From NCBI GenBank assembly GCA_010909165.1, contig MU008158.1, forward strand, positions 2,691,478-2,755,477: a DNA stretch of 64,000 nt, written 5' to 3'. This DNA is from Anthoceros angustus. Lineage: Eukaryota; Streptophyta; Anthocerotopsida; Anthocerotales; Anthocerotaceae. A program made the position numbers and the translations under genes. The notes beneath the pieces were generated by a model. It was given only the letters and a program-made list of their open reading frames with translations. It was not told the DNA's origin and made no database searches. Every line of letters begins with the position of its first letter. Position 1 is the first letter of the stretch. This document shows positions 12,801 to 25,171 of this stretch, one piece after another.

Positions 12801-13309
12801 AAGAAGAGCTCACTTTGAGCCTCATCGGAGGCCCCTCCGATTTTGGGCGAAGGAAGTATGCATCGGTGAGAAGGATGGTTTAAAGGCTCGGTGGTTCCCT
12901 CACCGCGAAAAGAATGATGAGGACAACTAGAGAGCTCTTAGGCGTGGGACAGCGGACTTTGAATCTTTGTTTGGGAGCAATCTGCTGGGGGAGTCGAAGG
13001 TGAGCAGGCAGTGCAGCCGAGCCACGAAAATAGCAGTTCGAGGAGGAGATGGAACGATTGCGCAATGTTGCGGTGGTTATGGATTCGATGTCGGCTCGGT
13101 AGCCGGATGAGTCGCAGTGAGCCCACCTCATATTCCTCCGATTTAGAGTAGGTAGGTTGAAAGTATAGGTCCTACTTAGGAGGGATCACATTTTTTGTTG
13201 TATGTAAATGACCGTGGTTGGGACATTGAAGTCAATGGCTTGGAAGTTGAGATAGACGTAACAGGGGGCCGGCCGGCCAGCGCCCTAACAGAACAATGAA
13301 CTGGAAACT

Positions 13310-16300
13310 ATGTTGTATGCATGTCGCGTCCCACTGTATGAACTTCTGAATTTCCCCGCTATTTTCAATATAACGTCAGAAGGCGGTTTCCGAATGGGGC
13401 TGCATTCGTGCAAGAGGGTCCGACCCCAATCGAAGAGGGTTTGTATATTCACCCCCTTGCAAATTTATCGTGTTTGGGTCGGAAGAGGAGGAGAACTTGA
13501 AGAAGAGGCGATGGCGAGATGACCTCGGGATATTATCACAATGCGTGATGGTTCTAGCGGTCTTGAGGCTGTTGGATCGCGAGGAGGGTGCGAGAGAGGC
13601 CTTCACGATTAGAAATGTGAAGAAAGGGGAAGAGGAGAGGCCTGCAGATGGCAAACACATTCCGGGAAAAGGGCGGCTGATAGCGAAAGCCAAGAAACCT
13701 GTGGCAAGACGGAGAAGCCTCGGAATTGTGGAGGAGGAGGAGGAAGAGGATCCACCGCCAAGGTTTGTGGAGAGAGCTAAGGACGGCAGCATGTCGCCAT
13801 CGATGATAGGCTCAGCCGCCATAAAAGCGTATGCAAGTCGGGACGTCGAAAGGGACGGTATTGCTATCAAGAGAGTCTGGGAGTCTACCTTGAAGTTGCC
13901 AATCAAGTCTGAGACCCCAGAAGATCTTTGTGAGGCTAAGGTGAGGAAGTGGATCTCGCGTGGGTAGAGGCTTTGATGCGAAGATGAAACACGCCCATGG
14001 GTAGGTGGTGTCAATGGTTGTGGTTGTCGACCCTCGTGTCCTCACAAAGAGAACTTTGACGCGTTGAGAAGGTGGACGAGGGCTTTACAATTTCTTCGTC
14101 TTGGGAGGGAACCATTCCTTCCGTGCAAGGTCCGCTTTCGATCTACCCAATGAAGGAAGAGTTCAAGTGGATGGATGCATATGTGCTAGCTGGACTCGAG
14201 GGGCGAGATGAGGATCGTAGCCACAGACCACAACACCATCGCAGATGAAGACATTCACCTTCATGGAGTGCGTTACATCGAGTGAGTTGATGTGCGGGAG
14301 GCGAAGGGCTTGAAGTGCGATGTAGGGAAGGCTGGATGTATATGCCCGCCTAGGCGGGATCCCCAAGTGGGATGCGCAGCATGGCCCCAAGGTTCGATAT
14401 CACCGGTGGACAACAGGACACTTGATTCTGCGTGGCGAAGGTTGATGAAGAAGTGTGGAGGTATGTGGGCGAGATATTTGAGAAGTGGGAATGTGGCGAT
14501 TGCACGAACAAATAGATGCGGCCCGAGCCCTAGCGCCAAACAAACAAAGGCCGAGGAAGACAAGGCCATGCTGTAGAGACCTTGTAGTCATAGAGGTTAA
14601 AGATGCGGATGTGCGGTGAGAGTGTGGAAGTGCTTTCAAGGGATTGAACATTATGGCAACAACAATTTGAAGACAAGATGCATGAAGGTCTTGTCTGGGA
14701 AATGAGTTTACGGCAAATGCGAGATTGGGTGGAGAAAGCCAAAAAGCGAACCTCATTCACGCGTCACACTTGCGAAGAACGAATTGCGAGCGTTTGAGCG
14801 GGTTAGGAGCGGTATCCTCAATCTGACCGTGGACGGATCGGCAACTTCCAACCGGCTTTCAAAAATATGGTAAGTGTGAACCCGAGCAAGTATGGAATGT
14901 CCACACCGGACGGCCGGTGCTTGTGATATGTTTGATTTCTAAGTATGCTGGTGGGCATCCGATTTGTTTTCGGGCGCCGAGCTTGCCCATGTACACTCCC
15001 ATATGCCCATGAACACTCATGGTTGATGGTTTTGCCTTGGTGCGTGAGCCAATGCTTGCCTAACGTGGAGTGCACTCCGAGAGTTTCAAGGAACATGTGT
15101 TGAAGGCCAAAGCATGGAAGATTATGGCGGATGAGCGGCGATTCTTTGGAGACCTCCATCCGATAAGTTGAAGACGATCAGAGATGCTTCCGGGAGATCC
15201 TGCAAGATAGGAATAATTTGTGGTAACATCGTGAGAATGGCTCAGTTTGTGGAACCCCGTCCGTTTGCCCTGTTCCTATTGGACTTGCCACGAGGGTTGC
15301 ATCTGGATGCTAACTCCAAGGAGTATGACACGCGATTCAGCCGCGATGAGTTTGAAAATATCATATTGCAATTCCAGGGCATCACGACATCGAGGTATTT
15401 GCGTCGTGGTATTTCATTCCCGGATGACATGTCCATGGTACGGAGGTTTTGCTTGCGCTTGTAAAGGAGTGTCACTTGCTTCCGCACAAAACTAATGTGA
15501 AAGCGGTTGCAATGTATGTGATCACGGGATTATATCACCACAGGGGCTGGATCGTTGAAGCAAGATTGTGTGCCACAGCATTTCTCCCTCAGTGCAGCTT
15601 CAACTGTTATGAATGATGGCACAGGGTTGACAACCTTGCTTTGAGGAGAAGGTTGTGGAACCCCGTCCGTTTGCCCTGTTCCTATTGGACTTGCCACGAG
15701 GGTTGCATCGGATGCCAACTCAAGGAGTATGACACGATTCACGCGATGAGTTTGAAAATATCATATTGCAATTCCAGGCATCACGACATCGAGGTATTTC
15801 GTCGTGGTATTTCATTCCCCAGATGACATGTCCATGGTACAGGAGGTTTTGCTTGCAGCTTGTAAAGGGAGTGTCACTTCGTGCTTCTGGCACAAAACTA
15901 ATGTGAAAGCGGTTGCAACAGACAAGCTGTATGATGCGAGGATTATATCACCACAGGGGCTGGATCGTTGAAGCAGGATTGTGTGCCACAGCATTTCTCA
16001 CTCACTGCAGCTTCAACTGTTATGAATGATGGCACAGGGTTGACAACCTGCTTTGAGGAGAAGGCTGTGGAACATAAGCTGTGTTATAACACAGCAGATG
16101 ATAGGGTAGTTTCCCCATACCAGAAGCCTATCAGGTTGTTGAGGAAGTTGATGGAGCTGTACACAGTGGAAGGCGAGTGGGTCCTGGATGGGTGTGCAGG
16201 CTCTGGATCAGGTATGGTAGCCGCTCTCAAGTGCGGACGCAACGTGATATCGTGAGACGTAGATCCCAGAGCAGCTCAATTCATGGACCTCCGTCTCAAT

Positions 16301-16600
16301 ACTTTAGAGAACTGGCCAAGCGAGGAGGAAGAGTTGGGAGAGGTTGAAGGCTACGCGGGGCCTAAGACGTTCACCAAAGAACCGATGATGAACAATGTGG
16401 CAAGGGAGAGGCTTTTGGATCTCAAGCGCCACGCAATCGGAAGCATTCTACACCCGAGGTGTGAGATCCTTCCATGTCTTGTCTTTGTGGGCGGTGTGGC
16501 GGCGATTCGATTGACAAAGGTAATAGGGAGCACAGGGCTATGTGGCGAGTTTGGGCACAGGAACATAGTGCTCTGACTCTCGGGCGGCGATGGACAAGGT
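13310..16600 (+). pseudogene. N4/N6 DNA methyltransferase-like gene relic, copy B
   Basis: Second, diverged relative of copy A in the same orientation. Order: the PLQIYR-containing module (13310-13522); a charged region with a run of Glu (13470-13967); the shared EIFEKWECGDC module in a second frame at about 14430-14520 (IFSKWEGGDC in copy A); then the methyltransferase part. Motif IV region: ALFLLDLPRGLHLD (about 15270-15310). Pre-motif I: VVSPYQKPIRLLRKLM; motif I: GEWVLDGCAGSGSGM (about 16165-16215); motif II region: KCGRNVIS, a stop, then DVDPRAAQF. A further acidic ORF follows to 16576. Stops, shifts and an internal 0.4 kb duplication break it. Copies A and B differ enough to be old paralogues, not a recent duplication. 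Confidence 0.6.
15250..16062 (+). repeat. Tandem duplication of about 406 bp inside copy B
   Basis: The segment beginning GGAACCCCGTCCGTTTGCCC occurs at about 15250 and again at about 15656. Both copies run to the block CTTTGAGGAGAAGG(T/C)TGTGGAA near 15655 and 16062. The duplication repeats the motif IV region, so the reading frame holds two LLDLPRG segments before the single motif I. The copies differ by scattered 1-3 nt indels. Confidence 0.85.
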
Positions 16601-18440
16601 CACCTTCCCTTGGACACGACCACTAAGGACTATGATCCATTGGTTCACTCCCCTACCATGGATAGGCTGCACAGCCCGGAAAAACCTGGGGCATATGAAC
16701 CTAATGTTTGTGAATCTCAGTGACTGCTGGGTGGGGCGATTGGTAATGCCCGCAAATCTGTTCGGTGTTCGACTCCAGCATCGTTGGTGACGTATGGAGA
16801 GGTGTCCGCTTACCTGGTGAGCACAAACACCGGACAACCGGTGTTGAGGCTGGATCAGAGCTGTCTTTGTCCGGTTGTGTCCTGGTGATGACCGTCAACC
16901 CGAGTGCATGTTCTCGTGTGCTTGTTTTCAAGCTGGTATGAAAGCATACGCTTTTGCACTTTGTTCTTTCTCGCATTGGATGTTGAGGCATGAAATTATC
17001 ATAGCGGGCCCATGATCAGCCTTGCAATAAGAACCACGCCCTTCGCCATAACGTAAAATAGCCAGCGCATTGTCAAACTCCTCCCACATTCCGCGTATTG
17101 TCATCATGGCGTTTACAAACTACCAGCAGCACTGGCTGCTACCTGATGGCTATACGCACTGAAGCATTGAGCATGTCCGATGACATAACCATCAGTCTGT
17201 ATTCGCGGATATGTCATACCGGCAGCTCGCCTGTCACGCATGCAGAACATTGTAGCCGATGAGGTTAGGCCAATGGGCATGGATTATGTCGGTTAGCAGG
17301 TGAGGTTCAGAAATGACGTTCAACACATCCAAACGTTGGTGCCTCAGGGGGACTTTCGAGAGCACGCTGGAGAATGCAAGCCGCACGGCCTCCGTACTTT
17401 CATGTCATGTTTCGCAACATAGATATGACTGCCACTATCCAGGGCAACCCAACACTTGACTTGCGCTGGAGTCGAAGTTCACCGATGAAGCCGCGTTCAC
17501 CGGATATCCACGGTCATAGAATTACAGTGATGCGGCATCCACCATTTTTTGTTTACCGTTCATACATGCAACCCTTCAAACCGTTTATGTCGTCATTTTG
17601 AAATTCATGATGTCCATATGACTACATGGCTTGTTACATATGGTTTCCATCTTCGAATGTAACCATTTTGTGGTGGGTAATTAGAGGATTGTGTTACCTT
17701 AAAAAAACCATACAGTAAAACCTCAAAAACATGGTTTCATTCTTCACTTGGACTTTCACACTTAAGGTTTTGGCCAAAGTTTTGAAAACGTGACAAAGCA
17801 CGGTTTTCCATCGACAAACCCCAAATTTCACACCCTCAAAAGTGACAACAAGGTCTTAGGAGACCTTGTTAGACCTATCTATGGCCGAAGGATGCGTGCG
17901 CAGCGTATGACTTGCATAATCACGATTTTCAACACCGGTTCAAAATAACAAGGAGAAAATCGGAAGGGCGTGGTATGCTAAGATGTAAGGAGTTTTCAAG
18001 TTCGATCCTTTGGTCAGGGGAGGTGGTGTGCACTATTACGTTCGGTGCCACCACGGGTGATTGTGGCGACTCCATTGTTGCCGTTGGTCCCATCACATGC
18101 CCAAGGTAAAGGAAAGGGACATGCAAAGCGGAAGGATGCCCCGATGTCCGTGTCAATGACGATAGTCTCCAAAGCGATGGCGCTAGTGGCGGGTGTAGTG
18201 GCGGAGTCCATGAAGTAAAAGCGGGCCTAGAGCACCGGCGACATATGAATGTGGAGCAACTATCATGGTGGGATCGTTACGGGATGAGCAGTGTAATGGC
18301 AGAGACTAGCGGTGGCATTCCATTCCGTTGGAGCAGAATGGTCTTGGTACACTCGCGATGAAAGCGAGGTACCACTGTAGACCCTCCGGACTCAACTTTG
18401 GTTGATCCCGCAATGGCCGACGGATTTTTGGACATGGTCG
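16600..18440. other. No gene seen
   Basis: Short frames only. Around 17640-17870 the sequence is AT-rich with several AACC/GGTT words and ends in AGGTCTTAGGAGACCTTGTTAGACC. A similar ending (AAGGAGACCTTGTTTTAC) occurs near 22835, so both may be edges of a shared decayed repeat. Confidence 0.4.
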
Positions 18441-18442
18441 GA

Positions 18443-21100
18443 GGTGTACGAGGCACATGTCAGTGCGGAGGGAGGGCAAGGCGAGGCTCGGTCGGAGGTT
18501 GTGTGAAGGAGATTGAGGAGGGAATGATGGTTGTTGTCCAAGCCGGGATGATCGAGGACCATTACGGCTCGCAAAAGTGGTGGAGGTGGACCATGATCTT
18601 TGGGGTCCCTTTCATGATAGTTCATTGGTGGCGGACGAGAACAATGATGCATTCGAGGAAGGTACATGGAGGAGTTTGTGATCTGGCGCCCACGGTCGAG
18701 GGAAAAAGTGCGGCGATCAAAGAATGGAGGCGGGCGTCGGGAGAAGCATTTGCAAAGCCTCAACTTCCGAGACAAATGTGCTGGCCTATGATTTCACAAT
18801 GACAAGGAACAAGGCGTTGCGAGGGCGACAATGAAGGCGATAAAGACCAAAGTCTTTGAGTTGCGTCGAGCCGGTGATGAGCCGAGACCACTTGACACGA
18901 ATGCTCGTGGAAAGATTCTTGACACCTCGACATCATGGATGGAAGTCCCGGTGTGGTAATGTCCGAGCATGATGACGGACTAAGAAAACGAGGATCGAGC
19001 AATATTGTCAACTAATTTTGTAACAATGTTATGTGTCCTTGGATGGTTTTCGTTTCGTAATGGCATCTGTCATCTATGTTAGAAATGTAGTGTGGCGAGC
19101 ATGATAGCGGGATGGTCACGATCGCGGGATGTCCTAAATATGTATCGTGGCGTGCGCCGAGTCTTTTCACTTGGGTTCGTATGTTCGCATTCAGTGGCAA
19201 GGACTCGGCGGAGATATCACAACAAGCGATGTCGGGATGTTGGGAGGCGGTGTGGAAGCGGCTAGGCGGGACGCCCCTAATGACTATGGGGTGGAGCAGG
19301 GAGGGAGTCGATCTCGGTGTGGATTCGAGAGCAGGATGCAGGCGTAAAGCGGTGTACACAGGGCACATCGAAGTGCGGAGGGAGGGCAAGGCGAGGCTCG
19401 GTCGAGGTTGTGTGAAGGAGATTGAGGAGGGAATGATGGTTGTTGTCCAAGCCGGGATGATCGAGGACCATTACGGCTCGCAAAAGTGGTGGAGGTGGAC
19501 CATGATCTTTGGGGTCCCTTTCATGATAGTTCATTGGTGGCGGCGGAGAACAATGATGCATTCGAGGAAGGTACATGGAGGAGTTTGTGATCTGGCGCCC
19601 ACGGTCGAGGGAAAAAGTGCGGCGATCAAAGAATGGAGGCGGGCGTCGGGAGAAGCATTTGCAAAGCCTCAACTTCCGAGACAAATGTGCTGGCCTATGA
19701 TTTCACAATGACAAGGAACAAGGCGTTGCGAGGGCGACAATGAAGGCGATAAAGACCAAAGTCTTTGAGTTGCGTCGAGCCGGTGATGAGCCGAGACCAC
19801 TTGACACGAATGCTCGTGGAAAGATTCTTGACACCTCGACATCATGGATGGAAGTCCCGGTGTGGTAATGTCCGAGCATGATGACGGACTAAGAAAACGA
19901 GGATCGAGCAATATTGTCAACTAATTTTGTAACAATGTTATGTGTCCTTGGATGGTTTTCGTTTCGTAATGGCATCTGTCATCTATGTTAGAAATGTAGT
20001 GTGGCGAGCATGATAGCGGGATGGTCACGATCGCGGGATGTCCTAAATATGTATCGTGGCGTGCGCCGAGTCTTTTCACTTGGGTTCGTATGTTCGCATT
20101 CAGTGGCAAGGACTCGGCGGGAGATATCACAACAAGCGATGTCGGGATGTTGGGAGGCGGTGTGGAAGCGGCTAGGCGGGACGCCCCTAATGACTATGGG
20201 GTGGAGCAGGGAGGGGAGTCGATCTCGGTGTGGATTCGAGAGCAGGATGCAGGCGTAAAGCGGTGTACACGGGCACATCGGGCGTGAGGAGGGCAAGGCG
20301 GCAGCCGAGGTGGTTGTGTGAAGGAGATTGAGGAGGGAATGATGGTTGTCCAAGCCGGGATGATCCAGAGGGCGCACCATTCGCTCGCAAAAGTGGTGGA
20401 GGTGGACCATGGTCCCTTTCATGATAGTTCATTGGTGATGAGAACAATGATGCATTCGAGGAAGGTACATGGAGGAGTTTGGATACAAGCGCCCACCGTC
20501 GTGGGAAAAAGTGCGATCAAAGAATGGAGGCAGAGGGCGCCGTGGAGAAGCATTTGCAAAGCCTCAACTTCCCAGACAAATGTGCTGGCCTATGATTTTG
20601 TGACAAGGAACAAGACATTGCAGAGGAGACAATGAAGTGATAAAGACCAAAGTCTTTGAGTTGCGTTGAGCGCTGAGTGCGAGCTTCCCACAGAATGACA
20701 CGGATTGTTTTCATCTTTTCGTGAAAGACACCATCGGCATCATTTCGCTAGGTTGACGTGATAATGTCCAGAGTATGCAACGGCGATTATAAGAAAACCG
20801 GATCCCAGAATGGTGCTCTAATTTTGTAACAATGTTCGTGGTTTTGTCCTTGAGAGTAGCAGCGAGGTTTCAATGGTGACCATGCTGGTCATCTATGTTC
20901 GAGCTTGTAGTGTGGAAGTGTCCAGGATGGCCGCCACGTGGATGTCCAAAGGTATGTATGCCGCAGCAAGTGCGCCAATGTCTTTTTTCACTTGCCGCAT
21001 GTTCCGACCCGCAAGGACTTGCGGAGATATCAACCAACAACCGACAGGATGTTGGGAGGCGGAAGGCGGAAATGGAGCGTGGACCGCCTAATGACTATGG
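18443..21100 (+). repeat. Three tandem units of about 0.91 kb
   Basis: Unit 1 (about 18443-19351) and unit 2 (about 19352-20261) are nearly identical at an offset of 909 bp; for example the 83-codon minus-strand frames at 18760-19011 and 19669-19920 are the same. Unit 3 (about 20262-21100) has the same order but many small indels and substitutions. Open frames in the units (such as the plus frame rich in Trp and Met ending PQLPRQMCWPMISQ) resemble no family I know and probably are not coding. Confidence 0.85.
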
Positions 21101-22900
21101 GGTGGAACGACGGTCCTCAGCGTGGCCACAGCAAACGGACCAAAGGAAACGGTGAGTACCAAGACGGGCTCAAAAAGCAGCGTCTTCCTCCTCGACTTCC
21201 ACCGCCCGTTGTCTTCCACCTCCTTTGTGGTTTGTGCACGCCTCCTCCTCAGCGAGCCGTCCTCACGCCATGCTCCTCCACCTCCTTCCGACCTCGTTAT
21301 GCAGGTTTTGCCTGTTTTGTCGCCCCTCCTCCTTCGTCCCATCCATCCAACCTTGCCTTGAACTAACCTTTGTTTGCAGCCCTTCCGGATGAGGACTCGC
21401 AGAGGTGGCTCTGAGTCACCACCTCGTATCTGAGGGAGGATGTGGAGGCAAAGCGTGAGGCGGAGAAGGATGGAAGTTGCCCATCCGGGACTTGTGTGGA
21501 GGCCATTTGGGTCTCCATTTGTCTGTGGCGTGGGCGGGGAAAAACGTATGGATGTGGCCATCTCCTTCCATCGGAGGTGGCGGTGGCATCGTAGATTTTC
21601 CGGATCTTTGCGAGAGGTAGGAAAAAGCCAAGGGGCTGGAAGAGGACTATAGGATAGCGAAGGAGGGGTTCACGGAGGCGAAAGCGAAGGGTGCAGCAAC
21701 TCCAGTCGCGGAGGAAGGAGGGGTGAAGGAAGGAGGCACTGTCCGGTTGACAATTGTTTGGGCTTCCGCCCGTGAGTCCATCTGGACTTCTGGAAGGTTC
21801 TTTGGAGGCGTCGCCTTGGGAGGCGGGGAGGTGGAAGTGAAGGAGGAGGCGGTAAGCACTTACCTCTGCCTTTTCGCTTGAGAGTTGAGCATGGTTGTCA
21901 TTGCATGCACTAAAGGGCTGTTCATTGTGGCGAGCAGTGATGGGGACACCCTTGGCAAAGCGGAGGAGCCTTGTTGGAGATAGGAGGCGTGAAGTGGGTT
22001 ACCTAGGTTTTTGCAAGCGATCATAGACTAGAAGCGGGGCGGGAGGAAGGGAAGGAGGAAGGAGGGGTTGGATGCTTTAGCTTTCTCGTGGCTTCAGCTG
22101 GGTCGAGGAGTTGGGGCGGCAATCACATGATTTTGTATGTCAAGTTTTAGCGTCGATGTGCAAGCCATGATGCTGTGAAGTGTGAAGCGGAAGCAGGGGT
22201 TTGAGTTTGGGGGGATTCGGGAATGTTTTGTTAGTCGGACGGTGGCTATGAGCCAACGGTCAATGTCACATGGCATGGACTAGAGGCGGTTATATGAACT
22301 ACACCATATGTTTTCCAATACTTTATTAGCGAGAAATGTATTCATCAGCATATACTTTGTACCTTGGGGATGTATATTTGAATAATATTATTCCATGTAT
22401 TTTACATGGATAACCCTAAGGCCCTAAGCAGTGAGCCGCTAGTGATGCATTACATCCAATTGTGTAACATGACGGTCTACACTTTTCCATATGCGGTTTA
22501 AAAGGTAGCTTTGGTCGTAATGTATCCCAAAAAGTGACAGATTGAAATAAAGCCTAAATAAATGTTCTAGTCTTGCGCCATAAATTTATAAGGATCTCTA
22601 CTTTTTCTCCCCGAATACCTCTTTTGTTTAACCATGAGACATCGAGGTGTGGAAATATTGCCAATAAATTTCAAGTTTTGATGAAGTGGAATGGGTTTGG
22701 GTGTACTGTGCGTGGTATTTTTGGCAGCCGTTTCCCACAAACCCTCAAAATCAACATTTCAAGTTTACTTAAGCGCAAATTTCGATGACAAATTTGGCCC
22801 GTCTCCTGAAAGTGGAGTGTGTCACTAGCCCTAAGGAGACCTTGTTTTACTAGATATCAAGTCTAAATCATCTCATGCAGCCTCAATACATGTCAGAGAA
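21100..22900. other. No gene seen; end of the repeat island
   Basis: Purine-rich plus strand (GGAGG, GAAGG runs) to about 22080, then AT-rich sequence. There is no domain-bearing frame. The compositional step near 22300 marks the right border of the GC-richer island. Confidence 0.4.
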
Positions 22901-22939
22901 GTTCAATCTTCAACTTTAACCCATCTATGACATTGTCGA

Positions 22940-24380
22940 TTAGGTCACATCATTTTCAAGAAACAGTCAATTCTATCCAAGGGAGTGTTTTGGTGAACCT
23001 CTAGATTTTACCTCTGGTAGTTTTAATGCCTTCTGTGAAGCTTGCCAGTTGAGCAAAGCTTCTTCCTTACCATACAAGGACAAGTTTCCCACAAAAGCAG
23101 AAGAGATCCTTCTCACTGTGCATAGTGATATTTGTGGACCAATGTTTACAACTTCCTTCGGTGTATCTGATTACTTCTTTACCTTTGTTGATGAGTGGAG
23201 CGTATATTCTACAGTCTTTGCTTTTGATTAACAAAAAATTGAGACTTTTGGTTAGTTCCAACAATATGAGGCCTATGCACAACGACAAACTGAAGCAAAG
23301 GTTCGTATTCTTCACACCCATAATGGAGGTGAATATACTAGCAAGGCATTCGCATCATTTTGTGCATTTGAAGGCATCCAGCATCAGTTTATTATTTCAT
23401 ACACACCTGCACAGAATTCTTTTTCTAAACTTAGAACATAACATTATAAGGAGCTACTTTAGCTTCTTTTATTTTTACTGGATTAATGCATGGTTATTGG
23501 GCTGAGACCCTCAAGGTAGCAAATTATGTACAGAACCACCTTCCGACGAAGGAGCTAGGGAATGTTATCCCATGTGAGCGTTGGATAGACAACCACGAGT
23601 GAACCATCTTTGAATCTTTGGGGCTCCAACATATGCATAATGGCACACTAAACAACGTGTGGGTAAAAATGAGTTTTTCCAATAACTCCTTTTTGCACAC
23701 GGATTTCAGCGAACCCCAAATTGGATGGAATCTTTGGGGCTCCAACATATGCATAATGGCACATTAAACAACGTGTGGGTAAAAATGAGTTTTTCTTATG
23801 ACCCCTTTTTGCACATGGACTTCAGCGAACCCCAAATTGCACGTCAATCTAGTCTAGTTCACCACTTTTACTCATCAAGTGGGAGTTTGCTGTGTAGCTT
23901 CAAGGTCTCACTACGTCTTCTCTCACTTTCACAGCTTCGACAGCTTCTTCCTCGAGGGATGCCACATATAGACAATGAGGGGTCAGTTACCTTTCATTAG
24001 AACATTGTAAGTTTAAGGAGACACATACTCATAGCTTTAAGTTACCTAGATTCCCGAGGCAGCGCTTTGTCATGTGGGGCTCTATATAATCTGCTAAGCT
24101 TCAAGGTTGTGCCTAGCAGCTCCTTGCTCACGTATGCCATTGCCCTTCACTCGCTCGTCCGCCATAGCCAGAGTTGAATGAAGCTCTCATAAACTCATTT
24201 GTCACTCCACCTCCAGTTATGCTTCCACAAGTCACTCCACCTCTAGTTGTGCTTCCAGAAGTCAATACACCTGTAGTCGTACTTCTGGGGCCTAAAGCTC
24301 CCTTACCTCCAGTTGCTCTTCCACAATAGTTTATGTGACGGGGCCATAAATAGAATCTCCACCGCACGTGTCTGTGTCAA
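22940..24380 (+). mobile_element. Decayed Ty1/copia retrotransposon, pol (integrase) remains
   Basis: Across shifting frames the plus strand gives GAG-pre-integrase and integrase landmarks: AFCEACQLSKASSLPY, LLTVHSDICGPM, YFFTFVDEWS, then about 23310-23400 HNGGEYTSKAFASFCAFEG and IISYTPAQN. The acidic triad region is only partly kept. A 118-bp tandem duplication (about 23612-23729 and 23730-23847) and a threefold 30-bp repeat (about 24207-24297, TPP(P/L)V(M/V)LP(Q/E)V peptides) follow. No LTRs or reverse transcriptase are recognisable, so this is an old fragment. Confidence 0.75.
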
Positions 24381-24399
24381 TACTCATTACCAAAAGAAA

Positions 24400-25170
24400 G
24401 AATAAGGGACATGTCACAACATGTGATGGATACCAAGTGGAAGAATAGAAGTGATCAAGTGCCCATGTAGTGCTGTTGATTGTAAGTAAGAGTAAGTCCT
24501 GTTGCTCTATCATGCAAAAAAAAAGTGCCCTACTCCTCTTGCGACTGCTCTCCCGGGCTTCAAATTTTCCACCAGAGTGGGCTACCACATAGATATAGGT
24601 CTGGCCACTAGTCCAACTCTTATTACTTACTTTGTACTTCTATCTCTTGCCTTCTTAATTGCCTTCCCCTAAGTTGAATCAGTTCGATAATAGGGCAAAA
24701 AATTATTCCTACTCGTTAGTATTAACACCAATATATGATGCCCGCGAAACGATTGGCCACAATCAACTCTCTATGGGAGCACACGAACACTGTAGGCGCC
24801 ACATTTTACAACGCGGTACACCGGACGCTAATCCCGTTACCAAGGCTCCCCCCACGTCCCAACGGGGCGAGCCCGGACACGTAAGTAGGTCCATAGAGCA
24901 AAGTGAAACCGGTCAGTAGATAGAGAAATGTAGATGCTCCAGCGTGCGTTTGCTCGTCGGTCGGACACAAAAGTATAGAAGTATACTTTTCCAGGCCCTA
25001 TCCTTCAGTCAATAGGTAGACAAAATTAACATTGTCGATGACACATATTCCAAAAAGGCCAACTACGAAGGGAGGCCACAGACAACCGGGATTTAGGTGA
25101 AATCCAACATCCCACATGAACACAAAACGTGTCACCACAGCCATCAAAGCGCAGTACCCTGCTTTAGTCC
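24400..25170. other. Intergenic, 3' side of PLD
   Basis: No coding frame or repeat recognised. The last part probably includes the 3' UTR of the minus-strand PLD gene. Confidence 0.4.
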
Positions 25171-25171
25171 G

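Noticed and set aside
10123-16600. A sperm N4-cytosine methyltransferase gene cooperating with the protamine-like gene
   Set aside because: Tempting with the sperm genes nearby, but the copies are broken, lie in repeat DNA 25 kb away and have no evidence of expression.
18760-19011. 83-codon minus frame repeated identically at 19669-19920 as a conserved gene
   Set aside because: Identity comes from the tandem DNA duplication, not selection; the third unit breaks the frame.
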